Part shown: positions 34,683 to 44,708 of the stretch, piece by piece
How positions within the stretch are numbered: the stretch's first letter is position 1
Layout: each line of letters starts with the position of its first letter
Source: Mycobacterium kiyosense
Lineage (GTDB): Bacteria > Actinomycetota > Actinomycetes > Mycobacteriales > Mycobacteriaceae
Assembly (NCBI GenBank): GCA_021654635.1
Contig: AP025179.1
Coordinates: 2,542,001 to 2,606,000, forward strand
Length of the DNA: 64,000 bases
Direction of reading: 5' to 3'
Notes under the pieces: model-generated
Seen by the model: the letters and a program-made list of their open reading frames with translations, nothing else
Database searches by the model: none
Told to the model about the DNA's origin: nothing
Position numbers and translations under genes: made by a program

Positions 34683-34728
34683 CCGCGACGTAGCTAAGCG
34701 ACGTTTCGGCCACGATTAGGCGTCAGCT

Positions 34729-34760
34729 TTGACGCGCGTATTTTTTAAAAATCTAAGAAT
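34729..34760 (+). promoter_or_regulatory. Possible promoter of wag31
   Basis: TTGACG at 34729-34734 is followed by an AT-rich block and TAAGAAT at 34754-34760, a 19-bp spacer. The block is strikingly AT-rich for this genome. It lies about 175 bp before wag31. Assignment is tentative. Confidence 0.35.
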
Positions 34761-34934
34761 GTGATTTATTGGCTGCAGAGCTCGAAAGGGAATTGCATCC
34801 AGCCCTTATTTATTAGTCCAATCGGCAACCGCCGAGTCTGGTGTGACAGGATGGACGGCAGTTGCGCGACGGCTAGCACTCCGTTCTACACTTTCCAGAT
34901 CGTTTGACCGTCCAGGAACTCGAGGGGACAAAGA

Positions 34935-35726
34935 ATGCCGCTTACACCTGCCGACGTCCACAATGTGGCGTTCAGTAAGCCGCCCATCGGCAAACGCGGG
35001 TACAACGAAGATGAAGTTGACGCCTTCCTTGACCTGGTGGAGAACGAGCTGACCCGGCTGATCGAGGAGAACGCCGATCTGCGTCAGCGGATCGCCGAGT
35101 TGGACGAGGAGCTGGCCTCCGGTGGTGGCAGCGGCGCTGCCGCGCCGACCGTCGCGCAGCCGATCCAGGCCTTCGAGGCCGAGCCCGAGCCCGTCAAGGC
35201 GGCCCCGGCCCCGGCACCCGCGACCTCCTCCAACGAGGAACAAGCGATGAAGGCCGCTCGGGTGCTGAGTCTGGCGCAGGACACGGCGGACCGGCTGACC
35301 AGCACGGCCAAGGCCGAGTCGGACAAGATGCTGGCCGACGCCCGCGCCAACGCCGACCAGATCCTCAGCGAGGCCCGGCACACCGCCGAGACCACCGTCG
35401 CCGAGGCGCGCCAGCGCGCCGACGCGATGCTCGCCGATGCCACGGCCCGCTCCGAGGCGCAGTTGCGCCAGGCGCAGGAGAAGGCCGACGCGTTGCAGGC
35501 CGACGCCGAACGTAAGCACTCCGAGATCATGGGCACCATCAACCAGCAGCGCACCGTGCTGGAAGGCCGCCTCGGCAGGCTGCGGACATTCGAACGCGAG
35601 TACCGCACCCGTCTGAAGACCTACCTGGAATCCCAGTTGGAGGAGCTCGGCCAGCGCGGGTCGGCGGCCCCGGTCGACTCCAGCGCCGATTCCGGCGGGT
35701 TCGACCAGTTCAACCGCGGTAACTGA
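34935..35726 (+). CDS. wag31: Polar growth protein Wag31 (DivIVA)
   Basis: The 263-residue coiled-coil protein starts [20 protein letters not shown] with the DivIVA membrane-binding loop, then a first coiled coil to about residue 60, an Ala/Pro linker (about 62-105) and a long second coiled coil rich in AEA/ADA heptads. It sits at the poles and directs tip growth. The linker contains Thr in [10 protein letters not shown], comparable to the PknA/B site of the M. tuberculosis protein; phosphorylation here is inferred. Confidence 0.95.
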   Translation: MPLTPADVHNVAFSKPPIGKRGYNEDEVDAFLDLVENELTRLIEENADLRQRIAELDEELASGGGSGAAAPTVAQPIQAFEAEPEPVKAAPAPAPATSSNEEQAMKAARVLSLAQDTADRLTSTAKAESDKMLADARANADQILSEARHTAETTVAEARQRADAMLADATARSEAQLRQAQEKADALQADAERKHSEIMGTINQQRTVLEGRLGRLRTFEREYRTRLKTYLESQLEELGQRGSAAPVDSSADSGGFDQFNRGN

Positions 35727-35845
35727 GCCGCGCCCCATCGATCCCGCCCGCGGATAACGGCCGGGACACGCGACGGGCTTGCCGTTCGGCGGTATCGGTC
35801 CTGGTAGGTTGGGCAGTCGCGACACGCCGGCTGGAGGGATGACCC

Positions 35846-36178
35846 ATGCTGATCATTGCGCTCGTCTTGGCCCTGATCGGGCTCGTCGCGCTGGTGTTCG
35901 CGGTGGTGACCAGCAACCAGCTGGTGGCGTGGGTGTGTATCGGCGCCAGCGTGCTTGGGGTGATCCTGCTCATCGTCGACGCCATCCGGGAACGCCAGCA
36001 GCGCGATTCGGGGACCCGAACCGAGGAACCCGACGACCAGGTCGACGAGGTCGACGACGAACCGCTGGACTATCCCGAAGAAGCCGAGGAAGCTGAGACC
36101 GCCGCGCACAGCGGCGCAGATGCCACCCCCTCGCCGGCCGGTGAATCCAGCGTGGCCGGCGACGACGCCGCCAAATAG
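35846..36178 (+). CDS. Small two-helix membrane protein (Rv2144c-like)
   Basis: This 110-residue protein starts at ATG 35846 behind GGAGGG. Two hydrophobic helices (about 2-20 and 25-43) are followed by a strongly acidic tail (EEPDDQVDEVDDEPLDYPEE). It has no enzymatic motif. Conserved next to wag31. Function unknown. Confidence 0.78.
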   Translation: MLIIALVLALIGLVALVFAVVTSNQLVAWVCIGASVLGVILLIVDAIRERQQRDSGTRTEEPDDQVDEVDDEPLDYPEEAEEAETAAHSGADATPSPAGESSVAGDDAAK

Positions 36179-36179
36179 A

Positions 36180-36854
36180 TCAGCGGGGCGTGGCCAGCAG
36201 CTCGCGAACTTCGTCGTCGCTGACCTGGTGGAAATCGGCATAAACCTGGCCGACCGCGTCGAAGTCCGCGGGCCGCGTTGCGCACACCACGTCATCGGCT
36301 TCACGCGCCAGCATGCGGCAGGCTGACTGCGGCCCGACGGGCACCGCGACCACCACCTGCTGCGCCCCGGCAGTGCGCACGGCCCGCACCGCGGCCAGCA
36401 TGCTGGCGCCGGTGGCGATGCCGTCGTCGACCAGGATCACCACCCTGCCGCGCGGGTCGGCCACCGGCCGCCCATCCCGGTAGACGCGCTCTCGCCGCTC
36501 GAGTTCGACGGTCTCGGCGTCGATCACCGCGCGCACCTGCTCGTCGCTGATGTGCAGGTGGGCCACCACGTCGTCGTTCATCACCACCCGGCCGCCACTT
36601 GCCAGCGCGCCCATCGCCAATTCCGGCTGGAACGGCACGCCCAGCTTGCGTACCAGGAAAACGTCCAGTTCGGCGCCCAGCGCCGTGGCCACCTCCCACG
36701 CGACCGGGACGCCGCCCCGGGCCAGCCCGAGGACCAGTAGGCCGGGTGTTCCGCGGTAGGAGGCCAAGGCGTCGGCCAGCACGCGTCCGGCCGCGCGGCG
36801 GTCGCGGAACCTGCGGGGCGGGGTTCGCCGAAGAAAGCTTCTCGGTGGGGTCAC
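36180..36854 (-). CDS. Phosphoribosyltransferase-family protein (Rv2143-like)
   Basis: The protein of about 224 residues from GTG 36854 has a type I PRTase fold. It shows [17 protein letters not shown] near the N-terminus and the PRPP loop [16 protein letters not shown], followed by VVVAVPVGP. Mycobacteria carry several such paralogues of unknown substrate. An open frame extends upstream to 37238, but its first ~125 codons are basic and unlike the family, so I exclude them with moderate confidence. It is convergent with, and 1 bp from, the previous gene. Confidence 0.78.
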   Translation of the reverse strand: MTPPRSFLRRTPPRRFRDRRAAGRVLADALASYRGTPGLLVLGLARGGVPVAWEVATALGAELDVFLVRKLGVPFQPELAMGALASGGRVVMNDDVVAHLHISDEQVRAVIDAETVELERRERVYRDGRPVADPRGRVVILVDDGIATGASMLAAVRAVRTAGAQQVVVAVPVGPQSACRMLAREADDVVCATRPADFDAVGQVYADFHQVSDDEVRELLATPR

Positions 36855-37395
36855 GGTCGCACTTCCGGCTGTGCTGGGCAAACCCAAGCCTACGACCGAG
36901 CGGCGTCGCCGAGGAAGCTTCTCCACCGATCGTCGAAGTCCGACATCGTCGCGCACCCAGGCCATGGCGCCCGGGTCCGGCCGCCGGAGCGACATCTTCG
37001 GGAGTGACGCGTCGCGCCGGCGCCGTAGCAGAGGTTCACAGCCAGCGAACTCGCGAGCGATGATGCTGCCCCCGCGCGCACTGCGGGTTAACAGGTCGAC
37101 GGCGCGCTTCAAGGTCGCTTGGTTTCGGTGAGATCGCTTCTCCCGCAGGAGATTTCCGTTTTGAGGTCGGAGTCGTTGATTGACATCCGCACCGGATTGT
37201 TCGCTGCCAGAATGCGTCGGTGACTGCCGAGGTGACACTGCGAGGTGTACCTGGGCCCGTTAAATCCGGATTACCGACGTATTTCCGAAACATTGTGGGA
37301 AATCCTGGTTCCCGCGCTGGCAGGCGCGCTTAATGAAGAGGTCATCCACTGCCGACCGGACTCCGAAACGGTCGGCCCAGTCGTTAGGAGACCTC
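36855..37395. other. Non-coding stretch between the PRTase gene and the PE gene
   Basis: It should hold divergent promoters of the two flanking genes. It contains an upstream extension of the PRTase frame that I do not accept. No RNA gene or repeat was recognised. It marks the end of the conserved division cluster. Confidence 0.5.
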
Positions 37396-38219
37396 ATGTC
37401 TTACGTGACTACCTACCCCGCGGCATTGCTGGCAGCGGCGGGCGCGCTGCAAGACCTCGGGACCACGCTGGCCGCCGAGACGCCGCCGCCGCGCCACCGA
37501 CCACCAGCATCGCGCCAGCCGCAGCCGACGAGGTGTCCGCGCTGCAGGCCGCGCAGTTCGCCGCCTACGGCTCCTGGTATCAGCAGGTCAGCGCGCAAGC
37601 CAAAGCCGTGCATCAGCAGTTGGTCAACACCTTGGGGGCCAATGCGAACGCGTACGGCGAGACCGAGGCGGCCAATCAGAGCGCGGCGGGCTCGCAATCG
37701 CTGTCCGGCCTGAGCAACGCGGCATCCGGGGCGGCCGCCACCCCGGCGGCGACAACGCCCGACGACTCGATCATCGGTACTCCCTTCAACTACTTCCAGA
37801 ACGTCGGCGCGGCTGCGTCGGACTTCATCGCACTCGGCCAGGGGCAGTTCCTGCCGGGTTCGGTGAGCTGGAATCCCGCGATGGCCGACCTCCCGCCGTT
37901 GGGCCTCGCCGCGGCGCCCGAGTTGCCGGCGCCGGCCGTGGCCGGCGCGCCGGTAGCCGCGAGCGTCGGCGAGGCTGCGTCGCTCGCCGGGATGTCGGTG
38001 CCGCCGAGCTGGGCGGCGGCCGGCGTGCCTGCGGCCGGTGTTACGCCCGCAACGCTGACCGGCGCGGGCTGGACCAGCCCCACGGGGCACGCGGCGCCGA
38101 TAACGACGGTGCCCGCCGGCGTGCCGTCCATGGCGTCGGCCGGGCGTTCGAATGCCGGGTTCGGGGCGCCGCGCTACGGACTCAGACCGATCGTGATGCC
38201 CAAGCCGACCGTTGTCTGA
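37396..38219 (+). CDS. PE-family protein, one frameshift near residue 30
   Basis: ATG 37396 follows GGAG by 6 nt. The PE domain starts SYVTTYPAALLAAAGALQDLG and contains the type VII secretion motif YxxxE as YGETE. The C-terminal part (about 115-274) resembles PPE-SVP tails, with MSVPPSWAAAGVP and RYGLRPIVMPK. After LAAET the frame must move by one base (a G seems missing near 37482) to reach TTSIAPAAADEVSALQAAQ. Corrected length is about 274 residues. It is followed after 46 bp by a PPE gene, the usual PE-PPE export pair arrangement. Confidence 0.85.
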
Positions 38220-38265
38220 ATCTGTCTGAAGCCCCCAGTTCACTCTCACCAGAAAGGGCCAGAAA

Positions 38266-39417
38266 ATGGCTTTTGATTTTGGCGCGCTGCCCCCGGAGAT
38301 CAATTCGACCCGCATGTACACCGGTCCGGGAGCGGCCCCGATGATGGCCGCCGCCGCGGCCTACAGCAACCTCGCCGCCGAACTGAGCTGCACGGCCACG
38401 GCCGCCGAGTCGGTGATCTCGACGTTGACCGACGACGAATGGCGTGGCCCGTCCGCGGCGACCATGGCCACCGCCGCCGCACCCTACGTGCAATGGCTGC
38501 AAACCACCTCGGCGTCGATGCAGCACGCGGCCGAGCAGGCGATTGCGTCGGCGGCCGCCTACGAGGCCGCGTACGCGATGACGGTGTCGCCGGCGGCCGT
38601 CGCGGCCAACCGCGCCCAGCTGGCGGCGCTTGTCGCCACCAACATCCTGGGGCAGAACACGCCGGCGATCGCGGCCCTCGAAGCGCTCTACGGCGAGATG
38701 TGGGCCCAGGACGCCGCCGCGATGTACGGCTACGCCGGATCGTCGGCGCTGGCCGCGCGGTTGACCGCGCTGACCACGCCGACGCCGGCAGCCGGCGCGG
38801 GTGCCCTCGGCGCACCGAGCGCCGCGGCCGCTCAGACCGCCGGCACCTCGGCCGGGCTACCGGCGTTGGTGTCCAGCATGCCGAATGCTGTTCAGTCACT
38901 GGCCAATCCGGCGGCGGCCGCGCCGGCGTCGGCCCTCGGCGACTTCTTCAGCGACAGCCTGGTGCAGAACATCCCCAACGGCATTATCGACATGGCATCG
39001 TGGAACGGCTTCAATGCGATCGTTACCGCCGTGCTGTACTCGCACACCTTCGATGCGGGCCTGATCGGCAGCCAAATCCCACCGGAGCTGGGCGCCATCG
39101 GGATCGGGCCGGCTCAGATGGCCGCGGGCCTGGGTTCCGGGGGCGCGAGTGCCGCGCCGGTGTCCGCGGTGGCCGCCCAGGCGGCTACGGTCGGCAAGCT
39201 CTCGGTGCCTGCCGCGTGGTCGGCGGCCACGCCGGCCGCCCCGGCCGCTGCGTCATTGGCCGGTTCGGGCTGGGCGGTGCCGGCGGAGGAGGGAGCCGGG
39301 GTGACCAACGTGGCCGCCGGCATGCCGGCCTACGCCTCGGCCGGCCGCGGTGGCTACGGTGCCGGCCCGCGCTACGGGATCAAGCCGACGGTGATGCCCC
39401 GGCAGGTGCTCGTGTGA
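38266..39417 (+). CDS. PPE-SVP family protein
   Basis: The 383-residue protein starts MAFDFGALPPEINSTRMYTG. It has the helical PPE domain (about 1-175) with WxG as EWRGPS, and the SVP signature GKLSVPAAWSAATP near residue 310. The C-terminus RYGIKPTVMPRQ resembles the end of the adjacent PE protein. It is probably exported by an ESX system as a dimer with a PE protein. ATG 38266 follows AGAAAGGG. Intact. Confidence 0.92.
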   Translation: MAFDFGALPPEINSTRMYTGPGAAPMMAAAAAYSNLAAELSCTATAAESVISTLTDDEWRGPSAATMATAAAPYVQWLQTTSASMQHAAEQAIASAAAYEAAYAMTVSPAAVAANRAQLAALVATNILGQNTPAIAALEALYGEMWAQDAAAMYGYAGSSALAARLTALTTPTPAAGAGALGAPSAAAAQTAGTSAGLPALVSSMPNAVQSLANPAAAAPASALGDFFSDSLVQNIPNGIIDMASWNGFNAIVTAVLYSHTFDAGLIGSQIPPELGAIGIGPAQMAAGLGSGGASAAPVSAVAAQAATVGKLSVPAAWSAATPAAPAAASLAGSGWAVPAEEGAGVTNVAAGMPAYASAGRGGYGAGPRYGIKPTVMPRQVLV

Positions 39418-39809
39418 TCGTGCCGGGCGCCGACGTGGACCAGCCCCATCGGTCCGACGAGCTCAGCGTGTGATCCGCGAACCGCTCGTCAACACCATCG
39501 CTCGCGCCTGGAATGAACGCGGGCATTCATTCCACTCGGCCCAGTGGGCCGGGTGTGCCGCGGTTGCGTAGAGCCCTGGTCTAGAACGGCCTACGAAGGC
39601 GGCGGGGAACTTGTCACGACGCGTCCCGACCGTCATGGTCGCCGGCTGCCGCGACCCTGCGAGCCCAGCCCACACCGGAAACTCATAAGCAGTGCAAATG
39701 AGCTCCCTGATCAATTCTGATTGAGTACCGAGTTCATTCAAAACGAAGTACTGTGCGGGAGGGGTGCCAGCGTCTGCTCCACCGCCAATCCGAGTCGTCG
39801 GGAGTTCGG
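39418..39809. other. Non-coding stretch before the PE_PGRS gene
   Basis: No gene, RNA or repeat was recognised. It must contain the PE_PGRS promoter; GGGAG lies just before ATG 39810. Confidence 0.45.
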
Positions 39810-41985
39810 ATGTCTTTCGTCTTTGCGCAACCGCAGTACCTGGCCGGGGCAGCAGCCGATCTGGCAAAACTCGGCTCAGCGATCGGCACGGCCAATGCCC
39901 AGGCCCTTGCTCCAACCTCAAATCTGCTAGCTGCCGGCGCCGACGAAGTCTCGGCAGGTATCGCCGCGTTGTTCAGTTCGCACGGTGCGGCCTACCAGGC
40001 GCTCAGCACTCAGGTAGACACCTTCCACGAGCGGTTTTTCCAGCTCCTGAATGCCGCCGCCGTCGAGTACTCCGCCGCTGAGGCCGCGAGCGTGAACCCT
40101 TTGCAGACCGTCGTGGACGCGTTGTTGGGGGTGATCAACGCACCTACCGAATTGCTGTTGCAGCGCCCGTTGATCGGCGACGGGACCAACGGCGCAGCCG
40201 GGTCCGGGCAAGCTGGCGGGGCCGGCGGATTGTTGTGGGGAAACGGCGGTACGGGCGGTTCGGGAGCGCCCGGGCATGCCGGCGGCGCAGGAGGCGCGGC
40301 AGGGCTGTTGGGCAACGGCGGGACCGGCGGGGCCGGCGGTGCCGGGGCCAACGGCGGTGCCGGCGGTACCGGCGGTTGGTTGTGGGGCAACGGCGGTGGC
40401 GGTGGGCTCGGTGGTACCGGAGCCGCCGGTGGTGTCGGCGGTAGTGCACTGCTGTTCGGCGACGGCGGCGTGGGCGGCATGGGCGGCGCCGGTGCGGCCG
40501 GGGCTGCTGGGTCCCCCGGCCTCCAGGGTGGTTCGACCATGACCGGGGGCGACGGCGGCCCCGGCGGCAACGGCGGGACTGGCGGCGCCGGTGGCCGCGG
40601 CGGGCTGTTGTTCGGCAACGGTGGAGCTGGTGGCCAAGGAGGGTTTGCCGGCGTCGGAGGTGACGGCGGTCGGGGAGCTGACGGCTACCTCGGCCACATC
40701 AACGCTGGTGATGGCGGCCACGGCGGCGACCCGGGCGGCGTAGGTAGCGGTGGTCCCGGCGGTGCCGGCGGTCTGATCGGTCACAGCGGGGCCAACGGGG
40801 CGGCCGGCACGATCGTCGCCGGCGGCAACGGCGGCAACGGCGGCAACGGCTACGACCCCGGCTCGACCAACAACGGCAATGGCGGCAATGGCGGCAACGG
40901 TGGGACAGCCGGGTCAGCCGGCAACGGTGGCAATGGCGGCAATGGCGGCAACGGCTACACCAACCTGGTCGGCAACGCTGTCGTGGCCGGCAATGGCGGA
41001 GCAGGGGGCACCGCTGCCCACGGCACGGGCGGCAACGGCGGCAACGGCGGCGATGCGTGGGTCACCAACAGTTCGTCTTCGGCCACCGCCACCGCGGGTG
41101 TCGGTGGGGCGGGTGGTGCCGGCGCCAACGGCGGCAACGGCGGCAGCGGCGGCAGGGGATCGATTACGGTTCCGCGAGTGTCACGGGTGGCAGGGGCGGC
41201 GACGGTGGCGCCGGCACTGCCGGTGCCGGTGGCTGGGGTGGTGGCGGCGGCGAAGCCGGTAACAACACCGTCGGCACAGCGGGCAATGTCCAAGGCGGAG
41301 CGGGTGGTAACGGCGGCAAGGGCACCACGAGCGGCGGTGCCGGCGGCAGGGGAGGCCAGGCCTACAGCGAGGGAAATGGAATGGTCCTGGGCGGCCATGG
41401 CGGCGACGGCGGTGTGGGCGGTAGCGGCGCCGGCGGTTCGGGCGGACCGGGTGGGGATGCCGAGTTTGCCGTTGGCGGTGCCGCCGTCGGCGGCACCGCC
41501 GGGAAGGGCGGCTCCGGTGCTGTTGGCGGTAATGGCGGCTACGGCGGCGACGCGTTGGCGGAAGGACCCAATGCCAGCGCCAATGCCTGGGGCGGCGGGG
41601 TGGGGCTGGTGGCGCCGGCACCGTGGGTGCCGGCGGTAACGGTGGGGCCGGCGGTACGGCGACCATTGACCTTGCTACCGGTGTCAGCGACGCGGTGTCC
41701 GGAGGCGGCGGTGCGGGCGGCGCCGGCATTACTGCCGGAGGCAACGGAGGGTCAGGCGGGCCGGCCTACAACCACGGAAATGGGGGTGCCAATGGCGGCG
41801 CGGCTGGTGACGGCGGAAACGCATCGGGGCCCGGCAGCCGGGGCGGTAACGGCGGGGACGGCGGCGATGCCTATGCACACATCCTCGCCTACGCCCACGC
41901 CGCCTCCGGCGGCAACCCCGGCAGTGGTGGCCCGGGCGGCTCCAGCGGATCGCACGGCGCGTACGGTGCCAACAGTCAGCTGTGA
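39810..41985 (+). CDS. PE_PGRS protein, two frameshifts in the glycine-rich part
   Basis: The PE domain (about 1-95) begins [20 protein letters not shown] and has the export motif YxxxE as YSAAE. A short linker with [15 protein letters not shown] leads to a long run of GGAGG/GGNGG repeats. The glycine-rich frame changes near 41158 and again near 41600; together the three frames read as one PGRS region ending [10 protein letters not shown] at 41985, about 725 residues. Such GC-rich repeats are prone to read errors and to real slippage, so either cause is possible. These proteins are ESX-5 exported and surface-located in pathogens. Confidence 0.85.
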
Positions 41986-42407
41986 ACCGTAGTCAGGTGT
42001 CGGAACCTCGTCACCAGGCCGACGACCGGCTTTAGATCGTCGACTCTGCGTCGAGCGCGCGTTCCATTCGCACTTCTGCGCCGTGGACGCAGGATCAATG
42101 ACGTCAGCAGGGGACGGACTGCCCGGACGGCACCGAATACGTCGTGGAGGTTTACCGCTACAACGGTCGCGTCACCGTCGCCCGCCTCTGCCATCGGAAC
42201 GACAGGGAGCGGTAGCCGGGCGTGTTCGCAGTTGATTAAGAGTCAGCGGTTGCCAGCAATCTCTGCGTTAGCGGCGCCACCGCGAAGACGCGAAAGTAGC
42301 TCCACTGCCCGGTGTCTTCGACGGTCGCCGCGTTCGGCTTCGTCCGGCTTCGTCCGGCGCGTGACGTGTCAATCACCGGCCCTTCTCTATGTCACCGATC
42401 GGCTTAA
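41986..42407. other. Non-coding stretch between PE_PGRS and the HTH-NTase unit
   Basis: It has lower GC than its surroundings toward the 3' end. No gene is supported; short frames on both strands lack homology. Confidence 0.45.
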
Positions 42408-42451
42408 GTCAAACAACCAGAACTCTGTTTCTAAGCAAATGGTTGTTTGAC
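42408..42451. promoter_or_regulatory. 12-bp inverted-repeat operator of the HTH-NTase unit
   Basis: GTCAAACAACCA (42408-42419) and TGGTTGTTTGAC (42440-42451) are perfect inverted copies with a 20-bp spacer, so the half sites are 32 bp apart, about three helical turns. The right arm lies just upstream of the -10 box. Autorepression by the HTH protein is the likely use. Confidence 0.7.
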
Positions 42452-42464
42452 AAGTGGTCGCTGC

Positions 42465-42470
42465 TAGAGT
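42465..42470 (+). promoter_or_regulatory. Leaderless -10 element of the HTH-NTase unit
   Basis: TAGAGT fits TANNNT and ends 6 nt before GTG 42477. A leaderless mRNA is expected, and repressor on the upstream repeat would block this promoter. Confidence 0.6.
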
Positions 42471-42476
42471 ATTGGC

Positions 42477-43436
42477 GTGCTGTCTGCTTCGATTCCCGCC
42501 CGCTTGGTCGACGCCGGCGTTCAGGTTGTGACTGGCGACGCACACAGCATCACATACCGGATAGACGGCCGCGCCGTGGTAGCGGACCTAGCACTTGCAG
42601 AACGTGTTCCATCTCCGGCTGCCGTCCTCGGTCATGTGCGCCGCCATCCCGGCCGCCGCGTCTTCGTGGTTTGCGAGACCATCTCGGACGAGGCACGTTC
42701 AGCGCTCCTGGCTGACACCGACGTAGATCTCAGCGTCGGCAGTACCGGCGAACTGGTGCTCTCTGGGCGAACGTACCGAACGCCCACACCAGGACGGCCA
42801 CACCGCGCAGCCAGCGAGCGCGCTTGGCGCAGGCGGGCGGCCGAACGGGTCTGTGTGCTTACGTGCGACCAGCTCCGCCAACGCGACATCGCTGACGCCA
42901 TCGCCGTTAGCCAGCAGGCGGTGTCCAAGATGACCGAGAAGGATCCGCTGCCGGGCACGCCCATGACCTCGGCTGCACGCCGGGAAATCCTGATGAAACT
43001 GGCATCGGTACCCGCAGACAGTGGACTCGTCGAAACGTACTGGTATGGAATGGATCCGGTAGTGGAGCAGGTGCGCAGCGCGACCCGACTCGGCGCGGAG
43101 CTCACCGTACGGATCCTTGCCGGCGGCGAGGTCGCCGCCGACGTCCTGCAACCGTGGCGGGTACCAACCAGAGGTCTGGTCTACGCCGAAGAACTGGTTG
43201 ACCTCTCCGAGTTCGGTCTGGTGGAGGCCACCGCCGAGGAGGCGACCTTGACTGTGCGGGTTCCTGCCGATCCGACAGTCTGGACGACCGCGTCCTGGTG
43301 GCTGCGGGTTAGTGATAGGCAGCGTTCCGACATCATCACCGTGGATCCAGTGATTGCGCTTCAGGACCTCAGCGACGGCGTCGATCTCGGCGACGGTGCG
43401 CCGCAGCGTCTCGGCGACTGGATCGTGCACCGGTGA
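42477..43436 (+). CDS. HTH protein, probable antitoxin of an AbiEii-type pair
   Basis: The 319-residue protein has an unrecognised N-terminal part (about 1-120), a helix-turn-helix near LRQRDIADAIAVSQQAVSKM (about 141-160) and a C-terminal mixed alpha/beta domain. It is larger than simple repressors, as for AbiEi/MenA-like antitoxins, which combine an HTH with a second domain. Its stop overlaps the downstream nucleotidyltransferase start by 4 bp (GTGA). An operator-like repeat lies upstream. No specific family name can be assigned from sequence alone. Codon use is somewhat less GC-biased than the core genes, consistent with acquisition. Confidence 0.72.
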   Translation: MLSASIPARLVDAGVQVVTGDAHSITYRIDGRAVVADLALAERVPSPAAVLGHVRRHPGRRVFVVCETISDEARSALLADTDVDLSVGSTGELVLSGRTYRTPTPGRPHRAASERAWRRRAAERVCVLTCDQLRQRDIADAIAVSQQAVSKMTEKDPLPGTPMTSAARREILMKLASVPADSGLVETYWYGMDPVVEQVRSATRLGAELTVRILAGGEVAADVLQPWRVPTRGLVYAEELVDLSEFGLVEATAEEATLTVRVPADPTVWTTASWWLRVSDRQRSDIITVDPVIALQDLSDGVDLGDGAPQRLGDWIVHR

Positions 43437-44176
43437 CCGGAACAGCATCGGTCGTGATGGCATGCACCGCGGTGGCCGAAGACAACGGGATGCGTGCGCT
43501 GCACGACGTGGCCGCTGTCGCCGCCGACATCGAGTACCGCGTCATCGGCGGCCACATGGTGCGGCTGCTGCGGCATGTCTACAACGTGCCAGGCATACCG
43601 CGGCTGACCTCCGACGCTGACACGGGGATCGACGTAAACGTGGCGACCATGGGCGACCTCCACGATCGACTCACCGCGCTGGGGTACATCGCTGAGTGCG
43701 GCAACCGCTACGAGCGAGGTGCGCAAGCGGTCGACCTCCTGGTTCCTGCCGCAGCCAAACCGGGCAAGCAGATCATCGGCGAACGAGCCTTCGACGGAGC
43801 GCCAGGACTGCGCGTGGCGCTGGCCCTGCCGCCGATCAAAGTCGCTGTTACAGCGCGGCTCACGGACGGCGACATGATTCAGTTCGAAGTTCCGGTTCCC
43901 GACGTCGAGGCAGCATTCGTGCTGAAAATGCTGGCACGTACCGTTCGCGACTCCGAACGTGACCTCCAGGACATCGAGACACTGCTGGAGATCGTGGGGT
44001 CACAACCCGAATACCGCGCATCACCGTGGCGCCTGGACGACCCGCAGATCATAAAGGCTGGCGAGCGCGGTGATGCTGCGCATGTGGCAGCGCAGATGAT
44101 CTCCAGTCCGCCGACGAGGGTGCCGGCCAGAGTGCGGGCGCTACTCCGGCGCCATGTCGCCATCGTGTCGCGATGA
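43433..44176 (+). CDS. Nucleotidyltransferase, AbiEii/MenT-like probable toxin
   Basis: The 247-residue protein shows the nucleotidyltransferase core: VIGGHMVRLL (the hG-G/S region, about residues 38-47) and RLTSDADTGIDV with the D-x-D metal ligands (about 60-71). A lysine-containing stretch AAKPGKQIIGERAFD follows. This fits AbiEii-type NTases, which in mycobacteria (MenT proteins) block growth by adding nucleotides to tRNA acceptor ends. Substrate here is inferred. It is translationally coupled to the HTH gene and sits between a PE_PGRS gene and transposon debris, typical of mobile toxin-antitoxin units. Confidence 0.75.
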   Translation: MTGTASVVMACTAVAEDNGMRALHDVAAVAADIEYRVIGGHMVRLLRHVYNVPGIPRLTSDADTGIDVNVATMGDLHDRLTALGYIAECGNRYERGAQAVDLLVPAAAKPGKQIIGERAFDGAPGLRVALALPPIKVAVTARLTDGDMIQFEVPVPDVEAAFVLKMLARTVRDSERDLQDIETLLEIVGSQPEYRASPWRLDDPQIIKAGERGDAAHVAAQMISSPPTRVPARVRALLRRHVAIVSR

Positions 44177-44279
44177 TGTAGCGGCATGCTGCAGGTCTTC
44201 GCACTTCGGGTCGTGTCGGTGTCCAGTGCCATTGTGAACGGCCTGAGACAGCGGGAGCCAAAAAGAGTGCTGAGCAGGA

Positions 44280-44708
44280 GCACGGAAATCCGCCGCGCAG
44301 GTCCATCCAGCAACCGAACCCGAGCCGGCCGGGCCGTGCGCCGACCGCTTCCAGATCCTCGCACTCGACGGCTGAGGCGCGAAGGCGCTGTTCACCGCAC
44401 ATGTGCTTGCGCGTTTGGAGCAGGACTCGGGCGTCATGATCTGCGATTCGTTCGATCTCATCGCTGGGACTTCGGCGGGTGGCATCGTCGCACTGGGACT
44501 CGGTGCGGGCCTCAGGCCGAGCGAGATCGTTTCTCACTACGAAGAATTGGTTGAAAAGGTCTTTCCGGCATTCAGGCGGCGAGTATGGCGTCGGGCACGC
44601 CAACTGAGATCGCCCATCTATGACGCGAAAGCGCTGCGGCGAGCATTGACCGGCGTCCTCGGTACGCGGCTGCTCGGCGACAGCACCAAAATCATCACAT
44701 GCCTGTAG
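44280..44708 (+). pseudogene. Patatin-like phospholipase remnant
   Basis: The frame reads RFQILALDG, then TGA at 44373-44375 where the family has DGGG (oxyanion hole), and continues AKALFTAHVLARLEQDSG. The serine motif GTSAGG follows at about 44467-44484, then GLRPSEIV. It stops at 44708 after only about 140 codons, so the aspartate of the Ser-Asp dyad and the C-terminus are missing. Similar patatin proteins occur as CBASS effectors (CapV), but no cyclase gene is next to it. It is a 3'-truncated, nonsense-mutated relic. Confidence 0.72.

Noticed and set aside
36855..37238. N-terminal extension of the PRTase gene
   Set aside because: The extra ~125 codons are basic and without family similarity, while GTG 36854 opens directly before the conserved fold. 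It remains possible that the longer form is annotated elsewhere.
39927..40784. Proline/alanine-rich open frames antisense to the PE_PGRS gene
   Set aside because: They are mirror readings of glycine-rich codons.
40200..41980. Short repeated units in the PE_PGRS gene as a CRISPR array
   Set aside because: The units are variable GGC-rich codons for GGAGG/GGNGG without constant repeats and unique spacers.
42447..42475. TTGACA (42447) as -35 of the HTH-NTase promoter
   Set aside because: Its distance to TAGAGT is only 12 bp and to TATTGG would place the start site inside the gene. The leaderless TANNNT reading fits better.
43433..44708. NTase plus patatin as a CBASS operon
   Set aside because: The NTase has AbiEii-type motifs, not those of CD-NTases, and the patatin is a broken relic with no cap or ring-nuclease genes.
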